Shown here one piece after another: positions 15,131 through 24,105 of a stretch of 64,000 nt of DNA. Positions within the stretch are counted from its first letter, which is position 1. The number at the start of each line of letters is the position of its first letter. The notes under the pieces are model-generated. The model did not search any database and had not been told where the DNA came from. It worked only from the letters and a program-made list of their open reading frames with translations. Source of the DNA: Alteribacillus sp041949975 (lineage in GTDB: Bacteria; Bacillota; Bacilli; Bacillales; Marinococcaceae); NCBI RefSeq assembly GCF_041949975.1, contig NZ_JBHFQG010000003.1, forward strand, positions 1 to 64,000, written 5' to 3'. A program made the translations under genes and the position numbers.

Positions 15131-17710
15131 ATGGAGATTATTTTATCTCATAATCAAATAGACTTTGATGCGCTCGCTTCTATGGTCGCCGCTTCAAAAC
15201 TATACCCGGAAGCTAAAATGGTCCTTCCTAAACAGCAATCCGAACAAGTACGGCAATATTTAGCGATTTACCGGGACAGCTTTGACTTTATTTCTGACCA
15301 AACCATCTGCTGGAAGGAAGTCAATCATGTTATTTTAACGGATGTAGCTGCGCTTGACCGTACAGAAGCACAATCTAAACTGCCTGGTGATATTCCAATG
15401 ACGGTTTACGACCATCATCCGCTTTTAGAAGAGGATAAAGAAGAACATGTCACTTACATAATAGAAAAAACAGGAGCAGCTGTTACTATACTCATTGAAG
15501 AAATGATGAAACAACAAATGGATATCAGCTTGTATGAAGCTACTCTATTTGCCCTTGGTCTTTATACAGATACAGGTTCATTCACCTACCCGAACACAAC
15601 GGTGCGCGATTTAAAGGCTGCTGTTTTTTTAATGGAAAGAGGTGTTCAGCTCGAACTGGTTCATCAGTTTTCTGAAGAAACGCTGTCTTCCTCTCAGCAG
15701 GAGGCCTTTCAAACGTATTTGTCTTCAGCAGAAAGTTTAGAGTTAGAAGGCCTTCATGTGGTGATCGCGAGTCTTAAAACAGAGGAGTTTGTAGGAAGCC
15801 TGAATGTTATAACATCAAGAGTCATTGAAACAACCGGGGCGGATGCTGTTATTACTGTCACAAGCATGCAAAATAAAACATTTATTATCGGCCGCTCTTC
15901 TTCTGATCGAATGAATTTGCTTCCAATTATGTCCCACTTTCACGGGGGCGGGCATGAAAAAGCAGCTTCTGCGACCGTAAAGAACCGAACACTTTCTTCC
16001 GTTATAAAAGAAGTAAAAGAGAAACTGTCCTCCTCCATTTCCTCTGCCGTTCGTGCAGATTTTCTCATGTCGGCCCCGGTTAAAACAGTGGTAGAAGACA
16101 CGACTATCGACGAAGCTAAAGATCAAATGCTTCATTACGGCCATAATGGTTTTCCGGTAGTAAACAAAGATGGAGCTTTAATTGGGATAATTTCACGACG
16201 CGATGTAGATAAAGCCAACCAGCACGGCTTCGGACATGCACCAGTCAAAGGGTATATGAGTACCAATCCTGTTACTATTACAAAACAAACGTCTTTTGAA
16301 CATATTCAGCAATTAATGATTCAGTATAATATCGGCCGGCTGCCTGTAATCGAAAATGATAAAATAATCGGTATCGTCTCCCGCACAGATGTCATTGAAT
16401 ATATGCACAATTTGACTTCCAAAGAAAAGTGCACTCCTGAAAATATTTCAGAACAGATAGAATTATTGCTTCCGGAAAAGATCGTTCACTTATTGAAAAA
16501 AGCAGGAACAATTGCAGACGAGAAAGGCATGAAAGCTTATATTATCGGCGGAATTGTCAGGGATATGATTTTAGAAAAGCCAAGTGAAGATATAGATATT
16601 GTGATTGAAGGTGACGGCATATATTTTGCAGAGGCTTTTGCCAAACATGTAAAAGGAACTGTAACTCCGCATGAAACATTCGGAACGGCAACAGTAGAAA
16701 CGGCAGATGGTATAAAGCTTGATTTCACAACGTCTAGAACTGAATATTATGAAAAACCGGCAGCTCTTCCAACCGTAGTTAGATCGAATATTAAAGAAGA
16801 TTTGTTTCGCCGTGATTTCACGATGAATGCAATGGCTGCCTCTCTTCAACCTGAATCTTTTGGAGAATTAATCGATTATTTTAATGGTTTAAAAGATATT
16901 CAAGAGAAAAAACTCAGGGTGCTGCATAACCTCAGCTTTGTCGAAGACCCAACCCGTATTTTAAGAGGAATTCGTTTTGAAGCGCGGTTTTCGTTTCGAA
17001 TGGATGAAGAAACAGAAGCATTTTTGCGCCATTCTGCCGCTTCCATTTCTGCTTTGTCACAGTCACGGATTATCGCTGAATTAAAACATATCTTTCAAGA
17101 AACAAATCCAATAGACAGCATTTCACGTTTGCATGAGCTTGGTGTACTAAACAAATTTTTACCCGGCTCTGTCTGGAGTGAAAAAACATCTGCCGTTCTC
17201 TCTCTTCTTCTTAAGAAATGGAAACAGCAAGGTACCAAACCAAGCGAAAAAGATGAATGGTTTTTTATTGCTTCCTGTTTATACGTAGAAAACAAACAGA
17301 CAGCAAGTCTCATTGAATCGATTGCGGCCACAAAACCGCAGAAAAAAATAGCACGAGACGTGGCTGTCATATTAAGCTGCGATGATGACGATGTGTTTCA
17401 ATCTCGCGGGGCATTTCACGAGATAGCTTTTCACCTTGATGAGGATGCATTGTTTCTTGCAGAATTGGCCTTTGAAGCCTCCAAGGAAAAAAACAAAGCC
17501 AGCCTTCTCCATACCTATCGAACAAAGCGCAGAAATCTGCCTAGCTGGATAAGCGGAGAAGATTTAAAAGGTGCTGGTCTTACCCCCGGCCCTGCTTTTA
17601 AAGATTATTTATTTCAACTAGAAAAAGCTTTTTTAAATGATGAAATAAATAATCGAGAAGAAGCTCTTATCTATATAGAACGTCGAATAAAGGGGGAAAA
17701 TGAAGAATAA
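15131..17710 (+). CDS. DHH-DHHA1 / CBS-pair / tRNA nucleotidyltransferase fusion
   Basis: An 859-residue three-module protein. Residues about 1-300 form a DHH phosphoesterase (HNQIDFDALASM, VYDHHPL, then HFHGGGHEKAAS of DHHA1). Residues about 310-430 are two CBS domains (MSAPVKTVVEDTTIDEA and MSTNPVTITKQTSFEHI), which usually bind adenine nucleotides. The rest is a class II tRNA nucleotidyltransferase/poly(A) polymerase head: YIIGGIVRDMILEKPSEDID with the GG and DxD metal residues, then LFRRDFTMNAMA and EDPTRILRGIRFEARF. Fusions of this type are known from Aquifex and cyanobacteria as A-adding tRNA enzymes, and B. halodurans has separate CC- and A-adding enzymes, so an A-adding role is a reasonable inference. 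Confidence 0.85.
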   Translation: MEIILSHNQIDFDALASMVAASKLYPEAKMVLPKQQSEQVRQYLAIYRDSFDFISDQTICWKEVNHVILTDVAALDRTEAQSKLPGDIPMTVYDHHPLLEEDKEEHVTYIIEKTGAAVTILIEEMMKQQMDISLYEATLFALGLYTDTGSFTYPNTTVRDLKAAVFLMERGVQLELVHQFSEETLSSSQQEAFQTYLSSAESLELEGLHVVIASLKTEEFVGSLNVITSRVIETTGADAVITVTSMQNKTFIIGRSSSDRMNLLPIMSHFHGGGHEKAASATVKNRTLSSVIKEVKEKLSSSISSAVRADFLMSAPVKTVVEDTTIDEAKDQMLHYGHNGFPVVNKDGALIGIISRRDVDKANQHGFGHAPVKGYMSTNPVTITKQTSFEHIQQLMIQYNIGRLPVIENDKIIGIVSRTDVIEYMHNLTSKEKCTPENISEQIELLLPEKIVHLLKKAGTIADEKGMKAYIIGGIVRDMILEKPSEDIDIVIEGDGIYFAEAFAKHVKGTVTPHETFGTATVETADGIKLDFTTSRTEYYEKPAALPTVVRSNIKEDLFRRDFTMNAMAASLQPESFGELIDYFNGLKDIQEKKLRVLHNLSFVEDPTRILRGIRFEARFSFRMDEETEAFLRHSAASISALSQSRIIAELKHIFQETNPIDSISRLHELGVLNKFLPGSVWSEKTSAVLSLLLKKWKQQGTKPSEKDEWFFIASCLYVENKQTASLIESIAATKPQKKIARDVAVILSCDDDDVFQSRGAFHEIAFHLDEDALFLAELAFEASKEKNKASLLHTYRTKRRNLPSWISGEDLKGAGLTPGPAFKDYLFQLEKAFLNDEINNREEALIYIERRIKGENEE

Positions 17711-17805
17711 ACTCGGATCTTCATACCTTTTTATAAATTTTTATTCAAATCAGGTAAAAATTTCTGTTATAATCAAGGTTGAATGTCTGAGGGAGGTTTA
17801 TTACG

Positions 17806-18882
17806 GTGAGAAAGAAAAAGAGATCACATCCATCATCAATAAAGAAAAAAATATACGTGTTAACGTTTTTAATAATTATTATAGTTGCTGGTGCAGTTAT
17901 AACCACATTTTCAAAAGGTGGACAGTCTTTTGCTGATGAAAAAGAAAAACAAGAGATCAGCAACGATATTTCTACAGAAGACAAAGAAGAAGAGGAATCA
18001 ACAAGTTTAGCTGCAGAAAATGAGGAAACTCCAAACAGTGAAAATAAGGAATCCACTGCCGAAGAAAGCTTAAACTTTTTATTAGTTGGCGTAGACGACG
18101 AAGAATCCGGGGCTGCCCGCACCGATACAATTATGCTGGCCAACTTAAATCCAAAAGAAGGCGACGTCAAACTTGCTTCTATTATGAGAGATTCTTATGT
18201 GGAAATACCAGGGCATCAAAATAATAAAATTAATGCCTCCTTTGCATACGGCGGCGTCGATTTATTAAAAGAGACCGTAGAAGAAAACTTTAATATAAAC
18301 ATAGATTATCATGCTACCGTGAATTTCGATGGCTTTGTAGAAGTAGTTGATACGGTAGCTCCAGAGGGCTTAGAAGTTGACATTCAAGAACGTATGTATT
18401 ATCAGGACAACTCAGGTGATGTCAGCATCGATTTTCAGCCAGGAACACAGCATTTAAACGGTGAGAAAACATTAGAATATGTGCGATACCGAAGCAATAG
18501 CAACAATGATTTCGGCCGGGTTCAACGCCAGCAGGAAATTTTAAGTATGTTAAAAGATGAATTGCTCTCAGCAGCGAGTGTCACAAAAGTGCCTCAGCTG
18601 ATTGGAGCTGTACGTCCCAACCTAGAAACAAATGTCTCAACAAGCAAAATGCTGTCACTTGGCAAAGATGTTCTGTTAAACCCCGTGGAAGAGATTAATA
18701 CGATTCGCATTCCGGTGGAAGATTCATACACCGATCAAAGATACAGCCATGCCGGTGCTGTGCTCGAGCTTGATATGGAACAAAACAGCCAGGAACTGCA
18801 TAACTTTTTTCACGGAAGGTCATCAGAAAGTATACATACCGCCTCTGGAGACAGTAATGAAGAGGACGAAGAAGAATATTAA
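17806..18882 (+). CDS. LytR-CpsA-Psr (LCP) family cell-wall polymer ligase
   Basis: A 358-residue type II membrane protein. A basic N-terminus (MRKKKRSHPSSIKKK) precedes one membrane helix (YVLTFLIIIIVAGAVI), an acidic linker and the extracellular LCP domain: LNFLLVGVDD, ARTDTIMLANLNP, ASIMRDSYVEIPG, KINASFAYGG and a conserved RxRxRxD-like block EYVRYRSNSNNDFGRVQRQQ. LCP enzymes transfer teichoic-acid or polysaccharide chains from lipid carriers to peptidoglycan. The start is a GTG behind GGGAGG. It is followed by a strong terminator. Confidence 0.88.
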   Translation: MRKKKRSHPSSIKKKIYVLTFLIIIIVAGAVITTFSKGGQSFADEKEKQEISNDISTEDKEEEESTSLAAENEETPNSENKESTAEESLNFLLVGVDDEESGAARTDTIMLANLNPKEGDVKLASIMRDSYVEIPGHQNNKINASFAYGGVDLLKETVEENFNINIDYHATVNFDGFVEVVDTVAPEGLEVDIQERMYYQDNSGDVSIDFQPGTQHLNGEKTLEYVRYRSNSNNDFGRVQRQQEILSMLKDELLSAASVTKVPQLIGAVRPNLETNVSTSKMLSLGKDVLLNPVEEINTIRIPVEDSYTDQRYSHAGAVLELDMEQNSQELHNFFHGRSSESIHTASGDSNEEDEEEY

Positions 18883-18900
18883 AATAACAGTGAATCATAA

Positions 18901-18952
18901 AGAGCTGTACCTGTTCGGTCATTTCCGAATGCAGGAACAGCTCTCTTTTGTT
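18901..18952 (+). terminator. Terminator after the LCP gene
   Basis: AGAGCTGTACCTGTTCGG pairs with CCGAATGCAGGAACAGCTCT (with bulges), followed by CTTTTGTTTT. Confidence 0.75.
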
Positions 18953-19039
18953 TTAAGAAAAACATCAAAAAGTTGAGGATTTTAGAGGCAAAGAGCTGGA
19001 AGGAGTTACAATCAAGGTTCTACAAGCCCGCTGTATTGG

Positions 19040-19305
19040 ATCGATGAAGGGGGGCATGCACAGGCGCACCTTGGTAACCAATATTTTCCTTAATAGGATG
19101 AAGCAGGAGCCATAACGCCTCCTTGGGAACCTTTATTCTCTCTGATAGAATGGGACGGGACTCATAACGACTTCTTAATGACCGCTACCCCTCTGACGCT
19201 ATGGGAAGAGATCTAAGCCGTCTCCTTAATGACCTTCATCCTCTCTGGTCTAATGAAATGGGTATCATGCCACTCCCTAGATGACCGATCTTTACCTTGT
19301 AGAAG
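19040..19305. repeat. Degenerate tandem array, five units of about 52 bp
   Basis: ATG-anchored units start near 19044, 19098, 19150, 19201 and 19253 (steps 54, 52, 51, 52). Common blocks are GATGAAG/ATGGGA near the start, CATAACG(C/A)C or its variants, CTCCTT(A/G)(A/G)TGACC in the middle and CCTCTCTG at the end. Units have diverged strongly but keep their spacing. No open frame of matching period continues through it. It fills the gap between the LCP and fabF genes, which converge here. Confidence 0.55.
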
Positions 19306-19342
19306 CGAATTGGGCTTCATTCGAAGACGTTGGATCCAAATC

Positions 19343-19376
19343 AGCGCCCCTTTCCAGTATATAGGAAAGGGGCGCT
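19343..19376 (-). terminator. Hairpin at the end of fabHF
   Basis: GCGCCCCTTTCC and GGAAAGGGGCGC form a perfect 12-bp stem around AGTATATA. The T-run is poor on the fabF strand; the hairpin may serve as a bidirectional end between converging units. Confidence 0.65.
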
Positions 19377-19416
19377 TTCGATTTTCTCGCTATTCAAGTA
19401 GCTCAACCTTTTCTTT

Positions 19417-20661
19417 CTACTCTTCGAACGTTTTGAAAGCCAGAGTAGCGTTGTGGCCGCCAAACCCAAGAGAGTTACTTAATGCTCCCTTAATAGGAGC
19501 TTTGCGGTGTTTATTCGGCACGTAGTCCAAATCACAATCCGGGTCCGCTTCTTCATAATTAATCGTCGGAGGAACTGTTCCTTCTTGCATCGCTTTAATG
19601 GTAAATAGAGCTTCTACAGCTCCAGCTGCACCAAGCAGATGACCGGTCATCGATTTGGTAGAGCTTATCATTAGATTATTCGCATGGCCGCCATAAACCT
19701 GTTTCAATGCCATTGTTTCAAATTTATCATTATATGGCGTACTTGTCCCATGCGCATTTACATATTGGAAGTCTTCCGGCTGCATTCCAGAATCTTCAAT
19801 AGCTTGCTTCATCGCACGTACCGCACCTTCTCCTTCAGGCGCAGGTGCTGTTAGATGATAGGCATCACCTGTTGCACCGTAGCCAACAACTTCAGCATAA
19901 ATAGTGGCGCCTCGTTTTTGAGCAGATTCGAGAGATTCAAGCAGAAGTATGCCTGCCCCTTCTCCCATGACAAAGCCGCTTCGGTTTTTATCAAATGGAC
20001 GAGAAGCTTTGGCTGGATCATCTGTCGTTGTAATGGCTTTTGCTGTACAGAAACCAGCAACAGCCATGTTCGTAATAGGCGCTTCTGCCCCTCCTGTAAT
20101 CATGGCATCTGCATCTCCACGCTGGATGACTTTAAATGCATCACCGATAGAATTCGTTCCAGATGCACAAGCTGTTACGGTACAGGAATTGATTCCTTTG
20201 GCACCGGTTACTATCGAAACCTGTCCGGACGCCATATCTGGTATCATCATCGGTACGAAGAACGGGCTGACTCGTTTGTAGCCTTTTTCTTGAAACTTAT
20301 TAAATTGCTGTTCATACGTTTCCATGCCGCCTATCCCAGAACCGATCCAAACTCCTGTGCGGTGAGCATTTTCTTCTGTAATCGTATATTCTGCATCTTC
20401 CAAAGCCATTAATGCAGACGCTACCGCAAATTGCGTAAACCGATCCATTTTTCTCGCTTCTTTTTTATCTACAAAGGATGAAGCATCAAAATCTTTTACT
20501 TCTGCTGCCACCTTCATTGGAAAATTTTCTTTATCCACTCGGGTCAATTCCCCGATTCCCGATACACCGGCTATTACATTTTTCCATGAAGAGTCTACAT
20601 CCATTCCAAGCGGATTTACTGTTCCCATCCCCGTAATAACCACACGGTTTTTATCACTCAT
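19417..20661 (-). CDS. fabF: 3-oxoacyl-ACP synthase II
   Basis: The elongating condensing enzyme of type II fatty-acid synthesis, 414 residues. The thiolase-fold markers are in place: the catalytic Cys in TVTACASGTNSIGDAF, the first His in NAHGTSTPYNDKFET, and the Lys-His pair in SSTKSMTGHLLGAAGA. The protein starts MSDKNRVVITGMGTVNPLG; the longer upstream frame has no ribosome site. It follows fabH by 46 bases, forming a fabH-fabF operon as in B. subtilis. Confidence 0.95.
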   Translation of the reverse strand: MSDKNRVVITGMGTVNPLGMDVDSSWKNVIAGVSGIGELTRVDKENFPMKVAAEVKDFDASSFVDKKEARKMDRFTQFAVASALMALEDAEYTITEENAHRTGVWIGSGIGGMETYEQQFNKFQEKGYKRVSPFFVPMMIPDMASGQVSIVTGAKGINSCTVTACASGTNSIGDAFKVIQRGDADAMITGGAEAPITNMAVAGFCTAKAITTTDDPAKASRPFDKNRSGFVMGEGAGILLLESLESAQKRGATIYAEVVGYGATGDAYHLTAPAPEGEGAVRAMKQAIEDSGMQPEDFQYVNAHGTSTPYNDKFETMALKQVYGGHANNLMISSTKSMTGHLLGAAGAVEALFTIKAMQEGTVPPTINYEEADPDCDLDYVPNKHRKAPIKGALSNSLGFGGHNATLAFKTFEE

Positions 20662-20707
20662 GTTTTTTCTCTCCTTTGCCTGAATTTCCATTATCAAAGG
20701 GTGAGGA

Positions 20708-21643
20708 TTACCGTCCCCAGCGAATAGCTGCTGCTCCCCACACAAGACCAGAGCCAAACCCTACCATAACTACTAGATCTCCATCTTTTATTTTACCATT
20801 TTTCAATTCTTCTACCACAGCAATTGGAATAGAGGAAGAAGAGGTATTTCCATATTTGTTTACCGTCACAGCCATTTTCTCTTTAGGAAGGTCGAGTCTT
20901 TCGCGGGCCGCTTCCATAATACGTATATTAGCCTGATGAGGAACAAGGAAATCAACATCATCTTTTGTTAAGCCCGCTTTTTCGACTACGGCAAGCGATG
21001 ATTCTCCCATTTGACGAACAGCAAATTTGAAGACTTCCCTGCCATTCATAATAAGCTTTGGATCTTGTCGGATATGCATCGCACCGGAACCATCTGATCC
21101 GAGTTCAAATGCAAGCATCCCTTTCCCTTCTGAAGCAGGTCCCATCACAGCCGCTCCTGCTCCGTCTCCGAATAACACTGCCGTATTCCGGTCCGTCATA
21201 TCTACTGCTTTAGACAATTTTTCAGCACCTATCACAAGAACGTGATCGTAGGACCCGCTTTTAATAAATTGATCAGCTGTCGCCATTCCGTAAATAAATC
21301 CGGCACAAGCTGCACTAATGTCCATTGCAGCAGCTTTTTTGGCACCTAGTCTCTCCTGCAGCAAAGAGGAAACAGATGGAAATGGATAATCTGGTGTTAC
21401 TGTTGCTACCAAGATTAAGTCAAGCTCGGAGGCATCCAGTTCTGCGTCTTGTAATGCCTCTACTGCTGCATAATATGACATATCAGAAGTGTCGACGTCA
21501 TCATCAGCAAACACTCTTCGTTCAATCCCGGTCCTTGATCTAATCCATTCATCATTTGTATCTAATGTTTTTTCAAATTCGGTATTAGTAATTTCTCGTC
21601 CTTCGATGAAACTGCCAATACCCCAAATCCCAGCATTTCGCAT
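20708..21643 (-). CDS. fabH: 3-oxoacyl-ACP synthase III
   Basis: The initiating condensing enzyme that joins an acyl-CoA primer with malonyl-ACP, 311 residues. The catalytic Cys-His-Asn set is visible in DISAACAGFIYGMATA, LVPHQANIRIMEAA and VNKYGNTSSSSIPIA. In bacilli this enzyme favours branched acyl-CoA primers. The operon is preceded by a promoter overlapped by a FapR-like box about 190 bases upstream. Gene order med-comZ-(small gene)-fabH-fabF matches B. subtilis. Confidence 0.95.
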   Translation of the reverse strand: MRNAGIWGIGSFIEGREITNTEFEKTLDTNDEWIRSRTGIERRVFADDDVDTSDMSYYAAVEALQDAELDASELDLILVATVTPDYPFPSVSSLLQERLGAKKAAAMDISAACAGFIYGMATADQFIKSGSYDHVLVIGAEKLSKAVDMTDRNTAVLFGDGAGAAVMGPASEGKGMLAFELGSDGSGAMHIRQDPKLIMNGREVFKFAVRQMGESSLAVVEKAGLTKDDVDFLVPHQANIRIMEAARERLDLPKEKMAVTVNKYGNTSSSSIPIAVVEELKNGKIKDGDLVVMVGFGSGLVWGAAAIRWGR

Positions 21644-21825
21644 GTGTTACGCTCCTCCTCTAATCAGGAAATTCCTTCTATCTATAATTTGCTCCCGCTT
21701 CCGCAAACATGGCAACTGGTGTACCGCCATGTTCTTATGGCGTACGTTCTTTTTTTGTTGCCGCTGTGCTCAGCTTTTTTTCTATTATCAGCCCTCTGCT
21801 GATGTATATATACTTTACACTTCAT

Positions 21826-21854
21826 ATTATGACCTGGTTTTAATTTTAAACCAA
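21826..21854 (-). promoter_or_regulatory. fabHF promoter with overlapping FapR-like operator
   Basis: On the minus strand, TTGGTT (21854-21849) and CATAAT (21831-21826) are 17 bp apart. The 17-bp sequence TTAAAACCAGGTCATAA (21843-21827) lies across the spacer and -10 box and matches 13 of 17 positions of the FapR operator TTAGTACCAGGTACTAA as recalled. FapR represses fatty-acid genes until malonyl-CoA rises. The resulting leader of about 175 bases contains a stem TACGCCAT/ATGGCGGTA near 21731-21752. Confidence 0.6.
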
Positions 21855-22008
21855 ATTTATTTTATTGTCCAGATATGCTAAGAGCGTCCTGTTCACAATA
21901 ACAAACGGGGGATAAGAAGTGTTGGTATGAACAGAGGATTCTTTATTGTCATAAACTCGACTCTTTTTAAGGACAGCAGCTAGTTACTTTCACTTTATCT
22001 GTGCATGC

Positions 22009-22042
22009 AAAAAAGAGCCATTCCCTCGAGAACAGCTCTTTC
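22009..22042 (-). terminator. Terminator of the med-comZ-region transcript
   Basis: AAGAGCTGTTCTCGAGGG pairs imperfectly with AATGGCTCTT on the minus strand, followed by TTTTTTG. Confidence 0.7.
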
Positions 22043-22077
22043 TTGAAATATTTTAGTTTGTCTTCTCCATACGGTAC

Positions 22078-22335
22078 TTAACCCGGACCATAACCTCCAG
22101 GATATGATCCATATGAAGGACCGAAGCTAGGACCGTAAGACGGGCCAAACTGCGAACCATAACTTGGACCATACATCGGACCATAATAAGGTCCGCCGTA
22201 ACCGCCATAGTTAAATAGTAAAGGACTTACAGCAAGCCCAAAAAGAAAAGGTATAAATGGATTATAGGGGTTTCTTGGCGGATGATAATAGCTGCTGTCC
22301 CTAAAAAAGCCGTCGTTATGAAAACATGGGTACAT
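22078..22335 (-). CDS. Gly/Tyr/Pro-repeat small protein (possible spore-coat type)
   Basis: An 85-residue low-complexity protein. After MYPCFHNDGFFRDSSYYHPP comes a short hydrophobic part (FIPFLFGLAVSPLLF) and then repeats of the form YG-P-(S/M)-(Y/F)-G: GPMYGPSYGSQFGPSYGPSF and so on to the C-terminus. Aromatic-glycine repeats are frequent in spore coat and crust proteins, but this is composition only. It sits between comZ and fabH, the place of yjzB in B. subtilis. Ribosome site GAAAGG lies about 10 bases ahead of the ATG. Confidence 0.6.
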   Translation of the reverse strand: MYPCFHNDGFFRDSSYYHPPRNPYNPFIPFLFGLAVSPLLFNYGGYGGPYYGPMYGPSYGSQFGPSYGPSFGPSYGSYPGGYGPG

Positions 22336-22412
22336 TAGGCGACAACCTTTCTTTTCCCTTGGATATTTTCAATATATGATAAAAAAAAGAAAGGTGTTAC
22401 CTTACCCGTCTG

Positions 22413-22598
22413 TTATTCTTTTTTTGCGTCTTCGTATCCCATATTATAGGCTTCATTCATCACACTCATCAGCATTTCCAGAGCAGGCTGGAGATCATGC
22501 ATGTCTAATTCAATCCCTTTTTCGTCTAAAAAAGCTCGTCCTTCCTGTACATGTTTCATAGCAATAGACATAAATCTCATATTTAATTCTTGATCCAT
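22413..22598 (-). CDS. comZ: Competence protein ComZ
   Basis: A 61-residue protein, MDQELNMRFMSIAMKHVQEG to EAYNMGYEDAKKE, whose ending (VMNEAYNMGYEDAKKE) and middle (GIELDMHDLQPALEMLMSVM) follow ComZ. In B. subtilis ComZ negatively affects comG expression and is co-transcribed with med. Here it lies 91 bases behind med on the same strand, matching that operon. Confidence 0.85.
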   Translation of the reverse strand: MDQELNMRFMSIAMKHVQEGRAFLDEKGIELDMHDLQPALEMLMSVMNEAYNMGYEDAKKE

Positions 22599-22689
22599 TT
22601 TTTCACCTCATCTTTCCTTCTTGTTTCGTTTTCATTTCCGCATATATATATTCAAGCATGTTTTTTTATAAAGCGTCAAGTAGAGCTGT

Positions 22690-23658
22690 TTAGTTGGGAA
22701 GTTTACCTGTTTCTTTATATTGGTTAATTTCATCATTCAACTGCTCCTGTACTTCTTCTGGAACGACAGGACTGTACTCTCCCATGGATATCGCGTCTTC
22801 TTTGAAATCAACCGTTATATTGCCGCTATCCAATTCGTCATTTTGATATTTTTCAGCAGCCATTTTGTACATTTCCTCTACGTGCTGCACCGTACTGGTT
22901 AATACGGTAGCTTCACCTAAATCTGCTTGATCTCCAACGTAGCCGATGGCATACAGCCCTTCTTCTTTTAACTTATTGATGATTTCGACATGAAAGCCGT
23001 CTCCTGCCGGATAAATAATATCTGCTTCTTCGGCCAGCATGTCATTTAATATTTGGAGGGCCCCTTCTTTATCTTCCCAACTTCCAACATTATGATGAAT
23101 GGCTTTTACATTTGAGTTTTTGGTTTCTACACCTTCTACAAACCCTTCTGCTTCCGGCTGCCATTCCTGGGCGGCAATGACCCCTACTGTTTTAGTATCG
23201 CTCATTTCACTTGAAAGCCTGCCTGCAAAATATCCCATGGCATATCCATCAAAATGAAGAGAGGTTACATTTTCACCGGACACTTCTCCATTGAAACTGA
23301 CAAAATGCATCTCCGGGTAATCTTCATGCAGCTCGTCAAACATTTCAGCGAAAATTTTACCGTGACCAAATATAAGCTCTACCCCTTCTTCCTGCAGCGT
23401 ATCTAAGGCAGTTTTTACCGCGCCGAGACTAGAAATATTTTCTTCATACATCACTTCCATACCAAGTTCTGACTGAATGCTTAACAATCCATGGTAACCT
23501 TTATTGTTCCAGCCCTCATCATCGATCGTGCTCTCTAAAAGCAGAGCTGCTTTATTCTCAGATGATTCAGTAGATAACGTAGAACTGCAAGCGCCAAGCA
23601 GAAAAATAACAGCACCTATAAAGCACAAAGTTTCTATGTATTTTCGTTTCGCAACCAT
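22690..23658 (-). CDS. med: Med-type BMP-family lipoprotein (competence regulator)
   Basis: A 322-residue BMP/PnrA-like ligand-binding lipoprotein. The signal peptide ends in LLGACSS (lipobox Cys), followed by ALLLESTIDDEGWNNKGYHG, the family entry motif, and YPAGDGFHVEIINKLKEEGL. In B. subtilis Med raises comK transcription indirectly. The pairing with comZ supports the name. The start at 23658 gives a complete signal peptide; the upstream frame extension is not needed. Confidence 0.83.
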   Translation of the reverse strand: MVAKRKYIETLCFIGAVIFLLGACSSTLSTESSENKAALLLESTIDDEGWNNKGYHGLLSIQSELGMEVMYEENISSLGAVKTALDTLQEEGVELIFGHGKIFAEMFDELHEDYPEMHFVSFNGEVSGENVTSLHFDGYAMGYFAGRLSSEMSDTKTVGVIAAQEWQPEAEGFVEGVETKNSNVKAIHHNVGSWEDKEGALQILNDMLAEEADIIYPAGDGFHVEIINKLKEEGLYAIGYVGDQADLGEATVLTSTVQHVEEMYKMAAEKYQNDELDSGNITVDFKEDAISMGEYSPVVPEEVQEQLNDEINQYKETGKLPN

Positions 23659-23816
23659 ACCCCGGCAACGCTCCCTTTCCTTCCACACGACATGGTGGCT
23701 TTATTGACTTAACAGGCTGCTGACTTCAGCACTCCTTTATATTCGTTTTCTTCCTTAAAATTCCTGCTTTTCTATTTTACCTTGACAAGGATAAGCCTAT
23801 GTGAAACGCTGCTTAT

Positions 23817-23984
23817 TCATGACTTGCTTTTGTGGCAAAACCATTCAGCCAAAAAAGCTGAAGCAATCGACATAAGGACCGAGGCCCCTTCCCCCAACTT
23901 AAAAACATATCGTAAAACAGCAAAAGATAAAAGAAGAACGACACAAAAAAGAAGCGTTCTCACGTAAACAGTTTTCCGATCCAT
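23817..23984 (-). CDS. Small membrane protein of 55 residues (hypothetical)
   Basis: The ATG at 23984 follows AGGGAGAC. The product MDRKTVYVRTLLFCVVLLLS continues FAVLRYVFKLGEG and a second hydrophobic helix (SVLMSIASAFLAEWF), ending CHKSKS. It lies between argF and med, where B. subtilis has the small genes yjzC, yjzD and others, but it is not clearly one of them. Confidence 0.5.
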   Translation of the reverse strand: MDRKTVYVRTLLFCVVLLLSFAVLRYVFKLGEGASVLMSIASAFLAEWFCHKSKS

Positions 23985-24058
23985 ATATGTATGTCTCCCT
24001 CATCTATAGTCTGCTTTTTATTTTCATATATTTTTAGGGATTTCGCAAAGGGAAGTTG

Positions 24059-24102
24059 AAAAAACTACTTTAACAGCAGGGCCTGCAGTTAAAGCAGTTT
24101 TT
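24059..24102 (-). terminator. Terminator of the arginine operon
   Basis: AAACTGCTTTAAC pairs with GTTAAAGTAGTTT around TGCAGGCCCTGCT on the minus strand and ends in TTTTTTC. Confidence 0.8.
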
Positions 24103-24105
24103 GAA

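Noticed and set aside
19855..20412. Plus-strand frame of 185 codons inside fabF
   Set aside because: Antisense shadow of a gene with all catalytic residues present.
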